Assembly: GCF_900104775.1 (NCBI RefSeq)
Contig: NZ_FNSA01000003.1
Location: 496,001 to 560,000 of the forward strand
Source: Tsukamurella tyrosinosolvens
Lineage (GTDB): Bacteria > Actinomycetota > Actinomycetes > Mycobacteriales > Mycobacteriaceae
Length of the DNA stretch: 64,000 nt
Reading direction: 5' to 3'
Shown: positions 43,116 through 52,004 of the stretch, in pieces
How the letters are laid out: the number at the start of each line of letters is the position of its first letter
How positions within the stretch are numbered: position 1 is the stretch's first letter
Made by a program: the position numbers and the translations under genes
Notes under the pieces: model-generated
Database searches by the model: none
The model's input: only the letters and a program-made list of their open reading frames with translations
Told to the model about the DNA's origin: nothing

Positions 43116-44078
43116 ATGCCCGAGTTCTCGGACTCGCCCGATGCTGTGGATCAGCTGGCGGGCATCCCCAATCCCCCCACCCCCGCGCGACTGTCCGTGG
43201 GCGTGATCTCCGCCGGCCGCGTCGGCACCGCCCTCGGCGCCGCCCTCGAGCGGGCCGGCCACATCGTCACCGCCGCGTCCGCACCGTCGAACCGCTCCCG
43301 TGACCGCGCCGCGCTCCGCCTGCCCGAGGCCCGCGTCGACGCCCCCGCCGTCATCGCCGAGAAGGCCGAGCTCCTGATCCTCGCCGTGCCGGACACCCAG
43401 CTCCCCGCGCTGGTCGACGAGCTCGCCGACCGCGTGAATCCGTCGGCGATCGTGCTGCACACCTCCGGCGCGCTCGGCGTCGCGGTGCTCGCACCGCTCG
43501 CGCGGCTCGGCTGCACCACCATCGCGTTCCACCCCGCCATGACCTTCGTCGACGATCCCGACGACACCGCCCGGCTCGCGGACTGCTGCGTCGGCATCAC
43601 CGCCGCCGACGAGATCGGCCACGCCGTCGGCCAGGCCCTCGCGCTCGAGATCGGCGCCGAGCCCGTGCGCGTCCCGGAATCGGCCCGGCCGCTGTACCAC
43701 GCGGCGCTCGCACACGGCGCGAACCACCTGGTCGCCCTGGTCGACGACGCCGTCGTCGCGCTGCGCGCCGCCCTCGCCGGCGGGGTCGGCCTGGACGATC
43801 CCGAATTCCTGGGCGGCGGCTCCGTCGACGCGCTGGCCGAGCGGGTGCTCGCGCCGCTGGCCCGCGCAGCCCTCGAGAACGCGCTCGCCCGCGGACCGTC
43901 CGCACTCACCGGGCCCGCAGCCCGCGGTGACGCCGCGGCCGTGACCCGCCACCTGGCCGCGATCGACGCCGTCGAGCCCGCCATCACCGACGCCTACCGC
44001 GCCCAATCCCGGCGCGCGGCAGCCCAATCCGGAACCTCAGCCATGATCGACCCCGTCCTCGAGAAGGAAAACCGATGA
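43116..44078 (+). CDS. DUF2520/Rossmann-like oxidoreductase (Rv3603c-like)
   Basis: This 320-residue protein has an N-terminal nucleotide-binding fold with [24 protein letters not shown]. The strand [19 protein letters not shown] follows, and [30 protein letters not shown] then leads into the helical DUF2520 domain. This is the 6-phosphogluconate/ketopantoate-reductase-like architecture. Because it sits directly before panC in the pantothenate operon, a link to ketopantoate reduction or a redox step in CoA supply is plausible, but no activity is established. GGAGG precedes ATG 43116. The stop overlaps panC (ATGA). Confidence 0.88.
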   Translation: MPEFSDSPDAVDQLAGIPNPPTPARLSVGVISAGRVGTALGAALERAGHIVTAASAPSNRSRDRAALRLPEARVDAPAVIAEKAELLILAVPDTQLPALVDELADRVNPSAIVLHTSGALGVAVLAPLARLGCTTIAFHPAMTFVDDPDDTARLADCCVGITAADEIGHAVGQALALEIGAEPVRVPESARPLYHAALAHGANHLVALVDDAVVALRAALAGGVGLDDPEFLGGGSVDALAERVLAPLARAALENALARGPSALTGPAARGDAAAVTRHLAAIDAVEPAITDAYRAQSRRAAAQSGTSAMIDPVLEKENR

Positions 44079-44968
44079 GCGCACCCACCCGTCCGTACAC
44101 CCCCGGTCAGCTGACGGTGCACCACGATCCGGCGCAACTGACCAAGGTCACCGGCGCGCTGAAGTCCACCGGCCGGCAGATCGCGTTCGTGCCCACCATG
44201 GGCGCGCTGCACGCCGGCCATTTGGAGCTGGTGCACGCCGCGAAGCTGAACGGCGCGGTCGTCGTGGTCTCGATCTTCGTGAACCCGCTGCAGTTCGGCG
44301 CGAACGAGGACCTCGACGCCTACCCGCGCACCCTGGACGCGGACGTCGAGAAGCTGCGCGCCGCGGGCGTGGAGCTGGTCTTCGCGCCGTCGGCCGCCGA
44401 CATGTACCCGAACGGCCCGCGCACCACGATCCAGCCCGGCCCCGCCGGCGTCGGGCTCGAGGCGGACAGCCGGCCGACGCACTTCGCGGGCATGCTCACC
44501 GTCGTCAACAAACTGCTCAACATCGTGCGGCCGCACACCGCCTACTTCGGCGAGAAGGACTACCAGCAGCTCGTGCTGGTGCGGCAGATGGTCACGGACC
44601 TCGACATGGACGTGAAGATCGTCGGCGTCCCCACCGTCCGTGAGGCCGACGGCCTGGCGATGAGCTCGCGCAACGTCTACCTCTCCGAGGCCGAGCGCGA
44701 GGCCGCGACCGCCCTCTCGGCGGCGCTGCTCGCCGGCGCCTACGCCGCGCAGGGCGGCGAGCCCGCCATCCTGGCCGCCGCGAACGAGGTGCTCGCCTCG
44801 CGGCCCGACATCCAGGTGCAGTACCTGGAGCTGCGCGCGCCCGACCTGGGCGTCGCGCCGGAGAAGGGCGACGGCCGGCTGCTGGTGGCTGCCAAGCTCG
44901 GCACGACCCGCCTGCTCGACAACGTGGGCATCGCCATCGGCACCGGATTCCTGGAGGAGGCGGAGTAA
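44075..44968 (+). CDS. panC: Pantothenate synthetase (pantoate-beta-alanine ligase)
   Basis: This 297-residue enzyme couples pantoate and beta-alanine with ATP to give pantothenate. Motifs are [15 protein letters not shown] (the HxGH nucleotide motif), [58 protein letters not shown] and [20 protein letters not shown] with the KMSKS-like loop. The length and motifs are normal. It overlaps the upstream gene by four bases and panD by one base, so panC-panD-coaX are translationally linked. Confidence 0.97.
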   Translation: MSAPTRPYTPGQLTVHHDPAQLTKVTGALKSTGRQIAFVPTMGALHAGHLELVHAAKLNGAVVVVSIFVNPLQFGANEDLDAYPRTLDADVEKLRAAGVELVFAPSAADMYPNGPRTTIQPGPAGVGLEADSRPTHFAGMLTVVNKLLNIVRPHTAYFGEKDYQQLVLVRQMVTDLDMDVKIVGVPTVREADGLAMSSRNVYLSEAEREAATALSAALLAGAYAAQGGEPAILAAANEVLASRPDIQVQYLELRAPDLGVAPEKGDGRLLVAAKLGTTRLLDNVGIAIGTGFLEEAE

Positions 44969-45375
44969 TGCTGCGCACCATGATGACCAGCAAGATCCAC
45001 CGCGCCACCGTCACCGAGGCGAACCTGCACTACGTCGGCTCGGTCACCGTCGACGCCGACCTGCTGGACGCGGCGAACCTCCTCGAGGGCGAACAGGTCG
45101 CCATCGTCGACGTGACCAACGGCGCACGCCTCGAGACGTACACCATCGCGGGCGAGCGGGGGAGCGGCGTCATCGGGATCAACGGCGCCGCCGCGCATCT
45201 GGTCAACCCGGGCGACATCGTCATCCTCATCGCGTACGGCCAGCTGAATGAGGAGGAGCTGAAGACCTACGCGCCCAGCGTCGTCTTCGTCGACTCCGCC
45301 AACAGGCCCGTCGAGCTGACCACGGACGCGGCGCACGTGCCCGACGGCTACGGCCTGGTCACGGGGCGCGTCTAG
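44968..45375 (+). CDS. panD: Aspartate 1-decarboxylase proenzyme
   Basis: This 135-residue pyruvoyl enzyme makes beta-alanine for PanC. Self-cleavage occurs between Gly24 and Ser25 in [18 protein letters not shown], creating the pyruvoyl group on the alpha chain. [50 protein letters not shown] and [11 protein letters not shown] complete the family pattern. In M. tuberculosis this is the target of the active form of pyrazinamide. The ATG shares its A with the panC stop (TAATG). Confidence 0.97.
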   Translation: MLRTMMTSKIHRATVTEANLHYVGSVTVDADLLDAANLLEGEQVAIVDVTNGARLETYTIAGERGSGVIGINGAAAHLVNPGDIVILIAYGQLNEEELKTYAPSVVFVDSANRPVELTTDAAHVPDGYGLVTGRV

Positions 45376-46205
45376 TGCTGCTGGCGATCGACGCCGGCAA
45401 CACCTCGGTCACCGTCGGGCTGTTCGCGTCCGCGCAGGGCGAGGAGCTCCTCGGCACCTGGCGGCTGCGCAGCGACCCGCGGATGACCTCGGACGAGCTG
45501 GCGCTCATCCTGAACGGCTTCCTCACCGGCGCGGGCGTCGACCCCGCGGGGGTCACTGGCGTCAGCGTGCTGTCGACGGTGCCCGAGCTGCTGCGCTCGC
45601 TGCGCGCCGTGATGCCCCGCTACTACCCGGCGGCGGAGCACGTGATCCTCGAACCCGGCGTGAAGACCGGGGTGCCGCTGCTCGTGGACAACCCGCGCGA
45701 GGTGGGCACCGACCGCGTCGCCAACGCCGCCGGCGCCTTCGAGCTGATCGGCCGGGGCGCCGGTACGCCCTGCGTCGTGGTCGATTTCGGCACGTCGACG
45801 CGGGTGGACGTGGTCAGCGCCAAGGGCGAATTCCTCGGCGGCGCGATCGCCGCCGGCGTGGGGAGCGCGCTGGACGCGCTCGCCGAGCGGACCGTCGCGC
45901 TGCGCCGCGTGGAGCTGGTCGCGCCCCGGTCGGTGGTCGGGAAGAACACCGTCGAGGCGCTGCAGTCCGGCATCATCTACGGCTTCGCGGGCATGGTGGA
46001 CGCGCTCGTCGGCCGGGCGCTCGACGTGGTCCCCGGGGCCCGGGTGGTCGCGACCGGCGGCTTCGACGAGGGCATCGCGCCCGAGTGCTCGACGGTCACC
46101 GACCACCGCGCCGATCTCACGCTGCAGGGCCTGCGGGCCGTGTACCTGCGGGAGAGCGCCAACCGGGCGCAGCGGGAGAAGCGTGCCCGGGATTCGCGTC
46201 ACTGA
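45375..46205 (+). CDS. coaX: Type III pantothenate kinase
   Basis: This 276-residue ASKHA-fold kinase performs the first step of CoA synthesis and is insensitive to CoA feedback. The phosphate-1 motif LLAIDAGNTSVTVGLF is at the N-terminus. NPREVGTDRVANAAGAF (GTDR) binds pantothenate. The second phosphate motif reads VVDFGTSTRVDVV, where most homologues I know have DFGTATTFD, a modest departure. GGAIAAGVGSALDALAERTVALRRVEL and GFAGMVDALV follow. It starts with GTG 45375, sharing the G of the panD stop. The C-tail is Arg-rich. Confidence 0.94.
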   Translation: MLLAIDAGNTSVTVGLFASAQGEELLGTWRLRSDPRMTSDELALILNGFLTGAGVDPAGVTGVSVLSTVPELLRSLRAVMPRYYPAAEHVILEPGVKTGVPLLVDNPREVGTDRVANAAGAFELIGRGAGTPCVVVDFGTSTRVDVVSAKGEFLGGAIAAGVGSALDALAERTVALRRVELVAPRSVVGKNTVEALQSGIIYGFAGMVDALVGRALDVVPGARVVATGGFDEGIAPECSTVTDHRADLTLQGLRAVYLRESANRAQREKRARDSRH

Positions 46206-46241
46206 TGATCGCAACCCTTGCCGCCGCCCGTGGCGGGGTGC

Positions 46242-46247
46242 TAGCTT
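46242..46247 (+). promoter_or_regulatory. -10 element of leaderless cysteine-codon peptide
   Basis: TAGCTT seven bases before ATG 46255, in the 49-base gap after coaX. It should give a leaderless transcript starting at the leader peptide. Confidence 0.6.
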
Positions 46248-46254
46248 CGCTGTC

Positions 46255-46299
46255 ATGAGCCAGGTGCGCAGCTGCATGGAGTGTTGTCGGGTCCGCTAG
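46255..46299 (+). CDS. Cysteine-rich leader peptide (14 residues), likely attenuator uORF
   Basis: The frame encodes MSQVRSCMECCRVR with three cysteines, two of them adjacent. It is leaderless (TAGCTT seven bases upstream) and ends 69 bases before a rhodanese gene. Leaderless short frames with runs of Cys codons are known in mycobacteria to sense cysteine supply: stalling at Cys codons exposes the downstream ribosome-binding site. Here the downstream stretch CTCCCTCCTGGAG can pair CTCC with the GGAG of the rhodanese gene, which fits the model. The peptide itself may have no function. Confidence 0.7.
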   Translation: MSQVRSCMECCRVR

Positions 46300-46368
46300 G
46301 AACCCGGCCCCCTTCCGCTGCCCGGACGCGTTCACCGCGCGCTCCGCCTCCCTCCTGGAGACTCCCCG

Positions 46369-46743
46369 ATGCACCCCGTGCACTTCACCCCCGCCGCCGG
46401 CCAGATCGTCGTCGACGTCCGCGACCAGTCCGAGCGCAACCGCGACGGCATCCTCCCGGGCGCCGTCGCGCTCGACGCCGCGGCCGTCGCCGCGCGGCTC
46501 GTCCCCGGCCTCCCCACCAGCCTCGCCGCCGCGGGTCCCGACGCCCACTGGCTGCTGGTCAGCGGCAACGGCGCCACCGCCGCCGCCATCGCCACGCGCC
46601 TGCGGGACCGCGGCGTGCAGGCCTCGTCGGTCGACGGTGGCTTCCGGGCCCTCGCCCTGGGCATCGCGCCCGGCTCCGGCCGCACCGGCTCCTCCGAGGC
46701 CTACGAGCGGGCGCTGGCCCAGTTCGCCGCCCACGAGGCCTGA
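46369..46743 (+). CDS. Rhodanese-like protein lacking the active-site cysteine
   Basis: This 124-residue rhodanese-fold domain shows IVVDVRDQSERNRDGILPGAVALD at the start and LLVSGNGATAAAIATRLRDRGVQASSVDGGFRAL toward the end. In active rhodaneses the loop reads CxxGxR(S/T). Here it is SGNGATA, and the protein has no cysteine at all, so it cannot carry persulfide by the normal chemistry and may sense or bind instead. GGAG lies before ATG 46369. A leaderless Cys-rich leader peptide lies upstream, pointing to control by cysteine level. Confidence 0.82.
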   Translation: MHPVHFTPAAGQIVVDVRDQSERNRDGILPGAVALDAAAVAARLVPGLPTSLAAAGPDAHWLLVSGNGATAAAIATRLRDRGVQASSVDGGFRALALGIAPGSGRTGSSEAYERALAQFAAHEA

Positions 46744-46765
46744 ACTCGCGTCGACGGTCCGCCGG

Positions 46766-46771
46766 TAGAAT
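46766..46771 (+). promoter_or_regulatory. -10 element upstream of lysyl-tRNA synthetase
   Basis: TAGAAT eight bases before GTG 46780, with no Shine-Dalgarno. Confidence 0.4.
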
Positions 46772-46779
46772 GACGGCCC

Positions 46780-48552
46780 GTGACTACTGCACCCCTGGAC
46801 GACTGGGTCTCCCGCCTCGCGGATGAGGCCGTGGCCTTCGCCGAGCGGAACGGGACACCCGTGAAGGTGGCCTCGGGGATCTCCCCGTCGGGCCCGATCC
46901 ATCTGGGCAACCTCCGCGAGGTGATGGTGCCGCACCTGGTGGCCGACGAGCTGCGCCGCCGCGGGCTGCAGGTCGAGCACATCATCTCCTGGGACGACTT
47001 CGACCGCTTCCGCAAGGTCCCGAACGTCCCCGGCGTCGATCCGTCCTGGGAACAGCACATCGGTAAACCACTGACGCGCGTCCCGGCCCCGCACGGCTCC
47101 GATGCGGAGAACTGGGCCGAGCATTTCCGTCGCGAATTGCAGGGCGCGCTGGAGGATCTGGGCGTCGAGTACCGCGGAATCAGCCAGACGCAGATGTACA
47201 CCTCTGGTGCGTATTCGGATCAGGTGCTGCACGCGATGGCGCAGCGCGGGCGCATTGACGCGATCCTGGAGCGTTATCGGACGCTCGATCGCGGAGAAAC
47301 GCCCGCGGCGCCGGAGAATGCGGCGGAAACGGACACGGAATCCGGCGCCGATGCGGCGTCGGGTGCAGCGGAGGACGCGGACGGCTCGGGTGATTCGGGT
47401 TACTACCCGTACAAGCCCTACTGCTCCGTTTGCGGGACCGATTTCACCACCGTAACGGCGTACGACGACGAAACGACGGATCTCACGTACGTTTGCCGTT
47501 GCGGTCATACCGAAACGGTGGTGCTTCGCGATCACACCGACGGAAAACTGGTGTGGAAGGTCGATTGGCCGATGCGCTGGGCTTTCGAGAAGATCACTTT
47601 CGAGCCGTCCGGTGTCGATCACCAATCGCCCGGTTCGTCGTTCGCGGTGGGCAAGGACGTGGCGCCGATCTTCGATTGGAAGCGGCCCCTCGGTCCGATG
47701 TACGCCTTCGTCGGCATCCGCGGCATGGCGAAGATGTCGTCCTCGAAGGGCGGCGTGCCGACCGCCGCGGTCGCGCTGCGCTACCTCGAGCCGCCGCTGC
47801 TGCGCTGGCTGTACGGACGGAAGAAGCCCAACCAGTCCTTCGACGTGGCGCTCGACGGCGACCTGCCCCGCACCTACGACGAGTGGGACGCGCTGGTGCG
47901 CAAGATCGGGGGCGACAAGGCGCAGCCCGGCGACATCGCCGCGCACGCGCGGGCCGCATCCGTGCTGGACACGGCGTCGCAGCAGGTCCGCGAGCTGCCG
48001 CTGACGTCGCGCCCGATGCCCTACAAGACGCTGGCCTCGGTCGTCGACATCACCACCGGCGACGACGAGCAGACCCTGCGGATCCTGGCGGCCCTCGAGC
48101 CCGACCAGCCGCTCGACGCGCTGGCCCCCCTGCGGCCCCGTCTGGACCGCGCCACCGCCTGGGTGGCCGAGCAGATGCCGGCGGAGGAGCGCACCGTCGT
48201 GCGGAGCGAGCCGGACGCCGAGCTCCTGGCGTCCCTCACCGACGAGCAGCGCGAGGGCCTGCGGTTGCTCCTGGAGGGGTCCGGCACCCCCGCCCCGGCG
48301 GGGCTGGGCCGGCTCGAGGACGACTGGTCGCTCGCGGGTATCACCCACCAGGTGTACGGCGTCGCGAAGGTGCAGCGCGGGCTCGGCGCGGATCAGATCG
48401 TCAAGGGCGATAAGGAGCTGGCCGCCGCCCAGCGCGCATTCTTCGTTCTGCTCTATCGCCTCCTGGTGAGCAGCGATACCGGTCCCCGCCTGCCCACACT
48501 GCTACTCGCGATCGGCGCGGATCGGGTCCGTTCACTGGTGCAGCCCGGGTAG
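46780..48552 (+). CDS. lysS: Class I lysyl-tRNA synthetase
   Basis: This 590-residue synthetase is of the class I type (archaeal, alpha-proteobacterial and some actinobacterial form) and charges tRNA-Lys. The HIGH-like motif is SGISPSGPIHLGNLREVM near residue 32 and the KMSKS-like loop is GMAKMSSSKGG near 312. Cys pairs YCSVCGTDF and CRCGHTE form a zinc ribbon. An acidic insertion (about residues 180-207) precedes it. M. tuberculosis has a class II LysS in this very position between coaX and lsr2, so the gene has been replaced. Bases ~47041-47700 use GAA, GAT, CGT and GTT codons far more than the neighbours do. The start is GTG 46780 on a probably leaderless message. Confidence 0.93.
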   Translation: MTTAPLDDWVSRLADEAVAFAERNGTPVKVASGISPSGPIHLGNLREVMVPHLVADELRRRGLQVEHIISWDDFDRFRKVPNVPGVDPSWEQHIGKPLTRVPAPHGSDAENWAEHFRRELQGALEDLGVEYRGISQTQMYTSGAYSDQVLHAMAQRGRIDAILERYRTLDRGETPAAPENAAETDTESGADAASGAAEDADGSGDSGYYPYKPYCSVCGTDFTTVTAYDDETTDLTYVCRCGHTETVVLRDHTDGKLVWKVDWPMRWAFEKITFEPSGVDHQSPGSSFAVGKDVAPIFDWKRPLGPMYAFVGIRGMAKMSSSKGGVPTAAVALRYLEPPLLRWLYGRKKPNQSFDVALDGDLPRTYDEWDALVRKIGGDKAQPGDIAAHARAASVLDTASQQVRELPLTSRPMPYKTLASVVDITTGDDEQTLRILAALEPDQPLDALAPLRPRLDRATAWVAEQMPAEERTVVRSEPDAELLASLTDEQREGLRLLLEGSGTPAPAGLGRLEDDWSLAGITHQVYGVAKVQRGLGADQIVKGDKELAAAQRAFFVLLYRLLVSSDTGPRLPTLLLAIGADRVRSLVQPG

Positions 48553-48652
48553 TACCGGGTATCGGCGAATAGCGCGTCACTCGCGCGTTTCGCCGGAATT
48601 CCGCGTGGTCCCCGTCGTGATCGTTACCCGATTGCGACAGATTTCGGCGATG

Positions 48653-48697
48653 TTCGAATCGAATCAATACGATTGATGTGTATACACTCGATTTGAA
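48653..48697. promoter_or_regulatory. A/T-rich dyad upstream of lsr2
   Basis: Within the 184-base gap before lsr2 lie a 10-bp palindrome GTGTATACAC (48678-48687) and flanking arms TTCGAATCGA (48653-48662) and TCGATTTGAA (48688-48697), inverted with 9 of 10 matches. The stretch is the most A/T-rich regulatory DNA seen in the core and may bind Lsr2 itself or another repressor. Confidence 0.5.
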
Positions 48698-48736
48698 CGA
48701 CCAATGGAATCATTACTTCGAGAAGGGGCCAATACT

Positions 48737-49081
48737 ATGGCGCGCAAGGTCACCGTTACGCTGGTCGACGACGTGGACGATACGCAGACCGCTGACGAGA
48801 CCGTGGAATTCGGGTTGGACGGCGTCACGTACGAGATCGACCTGTCGACCAAGAACGCCGCGAAGCTGCGCGGGTCCCTGGAGGAATGGGTCGCGAACGC
48901 CCGGCGTGCCGGCGGCCGTAAGCGCGGTACCCGCGCGCTCGCCGCCCCGCGTGGCCGCACGCCGATCGACCGCTCGCAGAGCGCCGCGATCCGCGACTGG
49001 GCCCGCAAGTCCGGGATGAAGGTCAACGACCGCGGCCGCATCAGCCAGGACGTGATCGACGCGTACAACGCCGCCAACTGA
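48737..49081 (+). CDS. lsr2: Nucleoid-associated protein Lsr2
   Basis: This 114-residue H-NS-like protein bridges and silences A/T-rich, often foreign DNA. The N-terminal dimerisation domain begins [29 protein letters not shown]. The C-terminal DNA-binding domain has [33 protein letters not shown], with the minor-groove RGR motif. AAGGGG lies before ATG 48737; the upstream ATG 48704 is less likely because it only adds a non-conserved leader. A terminator hairpin follows and clpC1 lies 286 bases on, as in M. tuberculosis (Rv3597c-Rv3596c). Confidence 0.97.
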   Translation: MARKVTVTLVDDVDDTQTADETVEFGLDGVTYEIDLSTKNAAKLRGSLEEWVANARRAGGRKRGTRALAAPRGRTPIDRSQSAAIRDWARKSGMKVNDRGRISQDVIDAYNAAN

Positions 49082-49094
49082 CGGCACCTCGACC

Positions 49095-49123
49095 TCACCC
49101 CGGCGCCCGGTGCGCCGGGGTGA
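49095..49123 (+). terminator. Hairpin terminator after lsr2
   Basis: Perfect 12-bp arms 49095-49106 (TCACCCCGGCGC) and 49112-49123 with a five-base loop, 13 bases past the lsr2 stop. The rest of the gap to clpC1 (49124-49367) should hold the clpC1 promoter; TACAGT at 49279-49284 is one candidate -10 element. Confidence 0.8.
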
Positions 49124-49367
49124 GTCGTATCCGGGGCCGTTTCGCTCACGGCGGAACGGGGATCAAAACCCGCCGGAGGCGCGTTTGACCTGGTGTATCA
49201 GGAACGGACCAGTGGGCGACGGTGCCCGTGGGCCCCGACAGCGGGGCACTGCCGACACCACCGCTGACCGGTCCGAACTACAGTGAGAAGACGTTGATTG
49301 CAGACGGCTATCTGCGGGTCCGGCCTCGGCCGTTCCCCGAAGTAACCGGGATGTGAGGAAAATGGCC

Positions 49368-51950
49368 ATGTTCGAGAGGTTCACCGACCGCGCTCGCCGC
49401 GTCGTCGTCCTGGCGCAAGAAGAAGCCAGGATGCTCAATCACAACTACATCGGCACCGAGCACATCCTCCTGGGCCTGATCCATGAGGGTGAAGGCGTGG
49501 CGGCCAAGGCCCTCGAATCGCTGGGCATCTCCCTGGAGGGAGTGCGCAGCCAGGTCGAGGAGATCATCGGGCAGGGGCAGCAGGCCCCGTCGGGCCACAT
49601 CCCCTTCACGCCCCGTGCCAAGAAGGTCCTGGAGCTCTCGCTGCGCGAGGCGCTGCAGCTCGGCCACAACTACATCGGCACCGAGCACATCCTGCTCGGC
49701 CTGATCCGCGAGGGCGAGGGCGTCGCCGCCCAGGTCCTCGTGAAGCTGGGCGCCGATCTCAACCGCGTCCGCCAGCAGGTCATCCAGCTGCTCTCCGGCT
49801 ACCAGGGCAAGGAGGGCGGCGGCGAGCCGGCCGGCGCCGGGGCCCGGACGAGCGGCGGTGGCGAGGCGGGCACCCCGTCGACCTCCCTGGTCCTGGACCA
49901 GTTCGGCAGGAACCTGACCGCCGCGGCGGCCCAGGGCAAGCTGGACCCGGTCATCGGCCGCTCCAAGGAGATCGAGCGCATCATGCAGGTGCTCTCGCGG
50001 CGCACGAAGAACAACCCGGTGCTGATCGGCGAGCCCGGCGTCGGCAAGACGGCCGTCGTCGAGGGCCTCGCGCAGGCGATCGTCAACGGCAACGTGCCCG
50101 AGACGCTCAAGGACAAGCAGCTCTACACCCTGGACCTCGGGTCCCTGGTGGCCGGCTCGCGCTACCGCGGTGACTTCGAGGAGCGCCTGCGGAAGGTCCT
50201 CAAGGAGATCGACACCCGCGGCGACATCATCCTGTTCATCGACGAGCTGCACACGCTCGTCGGTGCGGGTGCCGCCGAGGGCGCGATCGACGCCGCGTCG
50301 ATCCTCAAGCCGAAGCTGGCCCGCGGCGAGCTGCAGACCATCGGCGCGACCACCCTCGACGAGTACCGCAAGTACATCGAGAAGGACGCCGCGCTGGAGC
50401 GCCGCTTCCAGCCCGTCCAGGTGGGCGAGCCGAGCGTCGAGCACGCCATCGAGATCCTCAAGGGTCTGCGCGACCGGTACGAGGCGCACCACCGCATCTC
50501 CATCACGGACAGCGCGCTGGTCGCCGCCGCCACCCTGGCGGACCGGTACATCAACGACCGCTTCCTGCCGGACAAGGCGATCGACCTCATCGACGAGGCG
50601 GGCGCGCGCATGCGCATCCGCCGGATGACCGCGCCGCCGGACCTGCGCGCCTTCGACGACAAGATCGCCGACGCGCGTCGCGAGAAGGAATCGGCGATCG
50701 ACGAGCAGGACTTCGAGAAGGCCGCGTCGCTGCGCGACAAGGAGAAGCAGCTCATCGGCGAGCGCGCCGAGCGCGAGAAGCAGTGGCGTGCGGGCGATCT
50801 CGACGTCGTTGCCGAGGTCGACGAGGAGCAGATCGCGGAGGTCCTGGGCAACTGGACCGGCATCCCCGTGTTCAAGCTCACCGAGGAGGAGACCACCCGT
50901 CTGCTCCGCATGGAGGACGAGCTGCACAAGCGGATCATCGGCCAGGAGGACGCCGTCAAGGCGGTCTCGAAGGCGATCCGTCGTACGCGTGCGGGCCTGA
51001 AGGACCCGAAGCGCCCGTCGGGCTCGTTCATCTTCGCCGGCCCGTCCGGCGTGGGTAAGACGGAGCTGTCGAAGGCGCTCGCGAACTTCCTGTTCGGCGA
51101 GGACGACGCGCTCATCCAGATCGACATGGGTGAGTTCCACGACCGCTTCACCGCCTCGCGCCTGTTCGGTGCCCCTCCCGGGTACGTGGGCTACGAGGAG
51201 GGCGGCCAGCTCACCGAGAAGGTGCGCCGCAAGCCGTTCTCCGTGGTGCTCTTCGACGAGATCGAGAAGGCGCACAGCGAGATCTACAACACGCTGCTGC
51301 AGGTGCTCGAGGACGGCCGCCTGACGGACGGCCAGGGCCGCACGGTCGACTTCAAGAACACCGTGCTGATCTTCACGTCGAACCTCGGTACGGGCGACAT
51401 CTCGAAGGCGGTCGGCCTGGGCTTCACGTCGGGCGACTCCGACGGTGCCAACTACGACCGGATGAAGCAGAAGGTCAACGACGAGCTCAAGAAGCACTTC
51501 CGGCCCGAGTTCCTCAACCGCATCGACGACATCGTCGTCTTCCACCAGCTCACGCAGGACCAGATCATCGAGATGGTCGACCTCATGCTGAACCGGGTGG
51601 GCAACGCGCTGAAGAACAAGGACATGGGGCTCGAGGTCAGCGACCAGGCCAAGTCGCTGCTGGCCAAGCGCGGCTTCGACCCGGTCCTCGGTGCCCGGCC
51701 GCTGCGCCGCACCATCCAGCGGGAGATCGAGGACGCGCTGTCCGAGAAGATCCTGTTCGGTGAGATCGCCGCGGGCCAGATCGTCGAGGTCGACGTCGAG
51801 GGCTGGGACGGCGAGGGCAAGGGCGAGGACGCGAAGTTCACCTTCGCCGGCAAGCCCAAGCCCGCGATCGACCTGGAGAAGTCCGACGACGGCGTGCCGG
51901 CCCTGGTGGCCGACGCCTCGTCCGGGACGACGCCGAGCGAGACCGCGTAA
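49368..51950 (+). CDS. clpC1: ATP-dependent Clp protease ATP-binding subunit ClpC1
   Basis: This 860-residue Hsp100 unfoldase feeds substrates to ClpP1P2. The N domain begins [20 protein letters not shown] with two Clp-N repeats (both contain [14 protein letters not shown]). AAA-1 has Walker [19 protein letters not shown] and Walker [16 protein letters not shown]. The middle UVR-type coiled coil [14 protein letters not shown] follows. AAA-2 has [15 protein letters not shown] and the ClpP-contact loop region VGLGF. It is almost colinear with M. tuberculosis ClpC1. The start is ATG 49368, nine bases after TGAGGA; ATG 49362 is too close to that site. A UUCG-capped terminator follows the gene. 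Confidence 0.98.
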   Translation: MFERFTDRARRVVVLAQEEARMLNHNYIGTEHILLGLIHEGEGVAAKALESLGISLEGVRSQVEEIIGQGQQAPSGHIPFTPRAKKVLELSLREALQLGHNYIGTEHILLGLIREGEGVAAQVLVKLGADLNRVRQQVIQLLSGYQGKEGGGEPAGAGARTSGGGEAGTPSTSLVLDQFGRNLTAAAAQGKLDPVIGRSKEIERIMQVLSRRTKNNPVLIGEPGVGKTAVVEGLAQAIVNGNVPETLKDKQLYTLDLGSLVAGSRYRGDFEERLRKVLKEIDTRGDIILFIDELHTLVGAGAAEGAIDAASILKPKLARGELQTIGATTLDEYRKYIEKDAALERRFQPVQVGEPSVEHAIEILKGLRDRYEAHHRISITDSALVAAATLADRYINDRFLPDKAIDLIDEAGARMRIRRMTAPPDLRAFDDKIADARREKESAIDEQDFEKAASLRDKEKQLIGERAEREKQWRAGDLDVVAEVDEEQIAEVLGNWTGIPVFKLTEEETTRLLRMEDELHKRIIGQEDAVKAVSKAIRRTRAGLKDPKRPSGSFIFAGPSGVGKTELSKALANFLFGEDDALIQIDMGEFHDRFTASRLFGAPPGYVGYEEGGQLTEKVRRKPFSVVLFDEIEKAHSEIYNTLLQVLEDGRLTDGQGRTVDFKNTVLIFTSNLGTGDISKAVGLGFTSGDSDGANYDRMKQKVNDELKKHFRPEFLNRIDDIVVFHQLTQDQIIEMVDLMLNRVGNALKNKDMGLEVSDQAKSLLAKRGFDPVLGARPLRRTIQREIEDALSEKILFGEIAAGQIVEVDVEGWDGEGKGEDAKFTFAGKPKPAIDLEKSDDGVPALVADASSGTTPSETA

Positions 51951-51970
51951 CGCGGCCGACAGAGCCCGTT

Positions 51971-52004
51971 GAGGAGCCGTCACCCTTCGGGGTGGCGGCT
52001 CCTC
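51971..52004 (+). terminator. UUCG-tetraloop terminator after clpC1
   Basis: Arms 51971-51985 (GAGGAGCCGTCACCC) and 51990-52004 pair at 14 of 15 positions (the odd one is a G-T) around TTCG. It overlaps the last codons of the converging K+ channel gene. Confidence 0.88.
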
